8,159 bases of DNA from DATCHW01 sp036508135 (GTDB taxonomy: Bacteria; Bacteroidota; Ignavibacteria; Tepidaquicellales; Tepidaquicellaceae), in NCBI GenBank assembly GCA_036508135.1, contig DATCHW010000253.1:1-8159 (forward strand), written 5' to 3'. Positions 6,949-8,159 of the stretch are shown here, piece after piece. The translations under genes were made by a program, and so were the position numbers. Every line of letters starts with the position of its first letter. Positions within the stretch are counted from its first letter, which is position 1. A model generated the notes under the pieces. The model ran no database searches and was not told the DNA's origin. It saw only the letters and a list, made by a program, of their open reading frames with translations.

Positions 6949-7139
6949 TCAAAATTGGAGTCTTAAGTTTAAAAAAAGGTCCCTTATTGATTTCCCACGT
7001 TTTATCATATCCAGACTCGCCAGATAGTGTTCCGTGACCCAGAAGGTAGAATGTCCCATCATTTCTCCGATCTTGTCTCTTGACTTGCCAGAACGTCTCA
7101 AAGTGGTAGCCTAGCTGTCTTGAAGTCTTGATCCTCCGA
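6949..7139 (-). pseudogene. C-terminal relic of a tyrosine recombinase (integrase)
   Basis: On the minus strand, 7110 down to 6949 reads ATTLRRSGKSRDKIGEMMGHS and on through TFWVTEHYLASLD. This is the box II region of Bacteroidota tyrosine recombinases, with the GHS histidine and the nucleophile Tyr in HYL. The reading frame is damaged on both sides. Upstream, a different frame gives EDQDFKTAR, matching the conserved region before the catalytic Arg. Rejoining it to ATTLRR would need about 10 missing bases. Downstream, after LASLDM, the frame shifted by one reads YDKTWEINK, the usual family tail. Only about 60-65 residues of a 300-400 residue enzyme remain, and none of the N-terminal domains. 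It ends against the second copy of the 67-bp repeat. It cannot be functional, but it shows that an integrative element was once here. Confidence 0.8.
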
Positions 7140-7144
7140 TTTAG

Positions 7145-7212
7145 AAGACAAAATCATTACATTTCCATTATTTTAATACCTGTTTTCCCCAATACCTGGC
7201 AAGAAACCTGGC
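7145..7212. repeat. 68-bp direct repeat, copy 2
   Basis: This copy has the same orientation as 2271-2337 and is 4.87 kb away. It is identical apart from one extra T. Similarity ends sharply: copy 1 continues AAGTATTTT after ACCTGGC while this copy continues TTTTCCACA, so only the first of the two tandem ACCTGGCAAG units is whole here. The left edge abuts the integrase relic. Confidence 0.85.
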
Positions 7213-7331
7213 TTTTCCACATATATTCGGGAAATTCATCGAATCCTAACTGGTGATTCTGGATTTGAAAGTAGAATTCTTATATAAATATGTAAATTAT
7301 GCAACTTCTTTTAAATATTATGTAACACTTA

Positions 7332-7355
7332 CAAAGTTAGAGTTATATAACTTTG
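7332..7355 (+). promoter_or_regulatory. Probable -7 element within an inverted repeat, upstream of the OmpA-like gene
   Basis: TAACTTTG at 7348-7355 is an exact match to the Bacteroidota -7 consensus TAnnTTTG and lies 29 bp before the ATG at 7385. It is also the right arm of an 8-bp inverted repeat, CAAAGTTA (7332-7339) / TAACTTTG (7348-7355), with an 8-nt loop. A regulator could bind there and overlap the promoter. No clear -33 TTG was found at the expected distance, so the assignment is tentative. Confidence 0.45.
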
Positions 7356-7384
7356 CAAGGTTAATCTGTAAATAATAATATACA

Positions 7385-8159
7385 ATGAAAAAACTTCTAC
7401 TTGTATGTACTTGTCTGGTACTTACTTTAATCATCAATGCACAAACAATAGACAAAAAATGGAACATCGGTCTTCATGCTGGCATAAGCCAGTATAATGG
7501 TGACCTGGGAAATACTTTTTATACATCCAACATGAAGTATGGCCTGGGAGGCATTTCTGTTTCAAGATACATAGGAAGTCATTTTGATTTAAATATGCAG
7601 GTTACCAAAGGAACGGTTGCTTTTAATAAAGAAGGTGGAATCGGGAACTTTAACAGCGGTTTTACTTCTGCTCTTTTAAATTTCAGGTTCAACATATTAG
7701 GCCCAAAATCGTTTGTAAGGCCATATTTATTAGTAGGAGGAGGGGCAATGTTGTTTGATAAGGATTTAACCATTACTAAAGATAAGGTTGATTACATAGC
7801 TCCTTCATTCGGAGGCGGAGTAAATATAAAATTAGGTCAATCCGTAATGTTAAACCTGCAGGAATCTTTTCTCTATTCCACCTCAGATCTTAGAGACGGA
7901 TTAGTCGGAAATACGAATGACATGTACCTCTTTCACACGGTTGGGTTCACCTTTAATTTTGGTAAGAAAGATGATGCGGATAAGGATGGAGTGTCTGACT
8001 ATCGTGATAAATGTCCTAACACACCTGTATCTGTAGCAGTTGATAAGGTTGGATGTCCGCTTGATAAAGATGGCGATGGCGTTGCTGATTATTTAGATGA
8101 ATGTCCTGATGTTGCAGGCACTAAGGCATTAAAAGGTTGTCCTGACAGAGATGGTGACG
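7385..8159 (+). CDS. OmpA-family outer-membrane protein with TSP3 repeats, 5' part
   Basis: ATG 7385 opens a frame that runs off the window after 258 codons. Residues 1-19 are a signal peptide (MKKLLLVCTCLVLTLIINA, cleavage before Gln20). Residues about 25-193 have the alternating pattern of an eight-strand outer-membrane beta barrel (for example NIGLHAGISQYNGDLGN) and end in the aromatic strand VGFTFNFG. From about residue 196 come thrombospondin type 3 calcium-binding repeats: DKDGVSDYRDKCPNTP, then DKDGDGVADYLDECPD, then a third beginning PDRDGD. This architecture normally ends with an OmpA peptidoglycan-binding domain, which lies beyond the window. The expected role is structural, tethering the outer membrane to the cell wall. 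The gene has its own probable promoter and is not part of the cluster to its left. Confidence 0.9.
   Translation, partial: MKKLLLVCTCLVLTLIINAQTIDKKWNIGLHAGISQYNGDLGNTFYTSNMKYGLGGISVSRYIGSHFDLNMQVTKGTVAFNKEGGIGNFNSGFTSALLNFRFNILGPKSFVRPYLLVGGGAMLFDKDLTITKDKVDYIAPSFGGGVNIKLGQSVMLNLQESFLYSTSDLRDGLVGNTNDMYLFHTVGFTFNFGKKDDADKDGVSDYRDKCPNTPVSVAVDKVGCPLDKDGDGVADYLDECPDVAGTKALKGCPDRDGD

Noticed and set aside
2271..7212. CRISPR array or insertion sequence as explanation of the two long repeats
   Set aside because: There are only two copies 4.9 kb apart, no regular spacers, no terminal inverted repeats and no transposase gene between them.
7579..7773. 64-codon minus-strand frame inside the OmpA-like gene
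   Set aside because: It is antisense to a well-supported signal peptide plus beta-barrel gene and has no features of its own.

Overview
The window looks like chromosomal DNA from a member of the Bacteroidota. It is AT-rich, has almost no Shine-Dalgarno signals, carries a TAnnTTTG-type -7 element, and contains an OmpA-type outer-membrane protein with thrombospondin type 3 calcium repeats. No species can be named from sequence alone.

Layout. (1) 2-718: 3' part of a PepSY-type membrane protein gene. (2) 776-1297: a small protein with an SH3-like N-terminus, a charged helix and a BamE/SmpA-like C-terminus; it may have lost its 5' end. (3) 1352-2119: a GIY-YIG endonuclease gene with one in-frame TAA directly before the YIG triplet. 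(4) 2121-2213: on the minus strand, the 3' half of a tRNA, probably tRNA-Gln(CUG), running from the anticodon loop to CCA and followed by its own terminator. This is what an integrative element leaves when it recombines in a tRNA gene. (5) 2271-2337 and 7145-7212: a 67/68-bp direct repeat differing by a single indel. (6) Between the repeats: about 470 bp without a recognisable gene, then a co-directional cluster made of a 112-aa three-helix membrane protein, a 679-aa protein joining a complete ABC ATPase to a MutS-like clamp/ATPase, and a 540-aa membrane-anchored calcineurin-like phosphoesterase. (7) 6949-7139: a frameshifted C-terminal relic of a tyrosine recombinase on the minus strand, next to the second repeat. 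(8) 7385-end: the OmpA-like gene, with its own probable promoter.

The most interesting object is the cluster at 2804-6844. The membrane-protein gene overlaps the ABC-MutS gene by 22 bp, so the two are probably translationally coupled, and the phosphoesterase follows after 61 bp. The MutS part has the family's core and ATPase domains but no room for the mismatch-recognition domains, so ordinary mismatch repair is unlikely. The tRNA scar, the paired repeats and the dead integrase together suggest that the cluster lies in DNA delivered or rearranged by an integrative element. That history is inference, because the other end of any such element is not visible. The function of the cluster is unknown.
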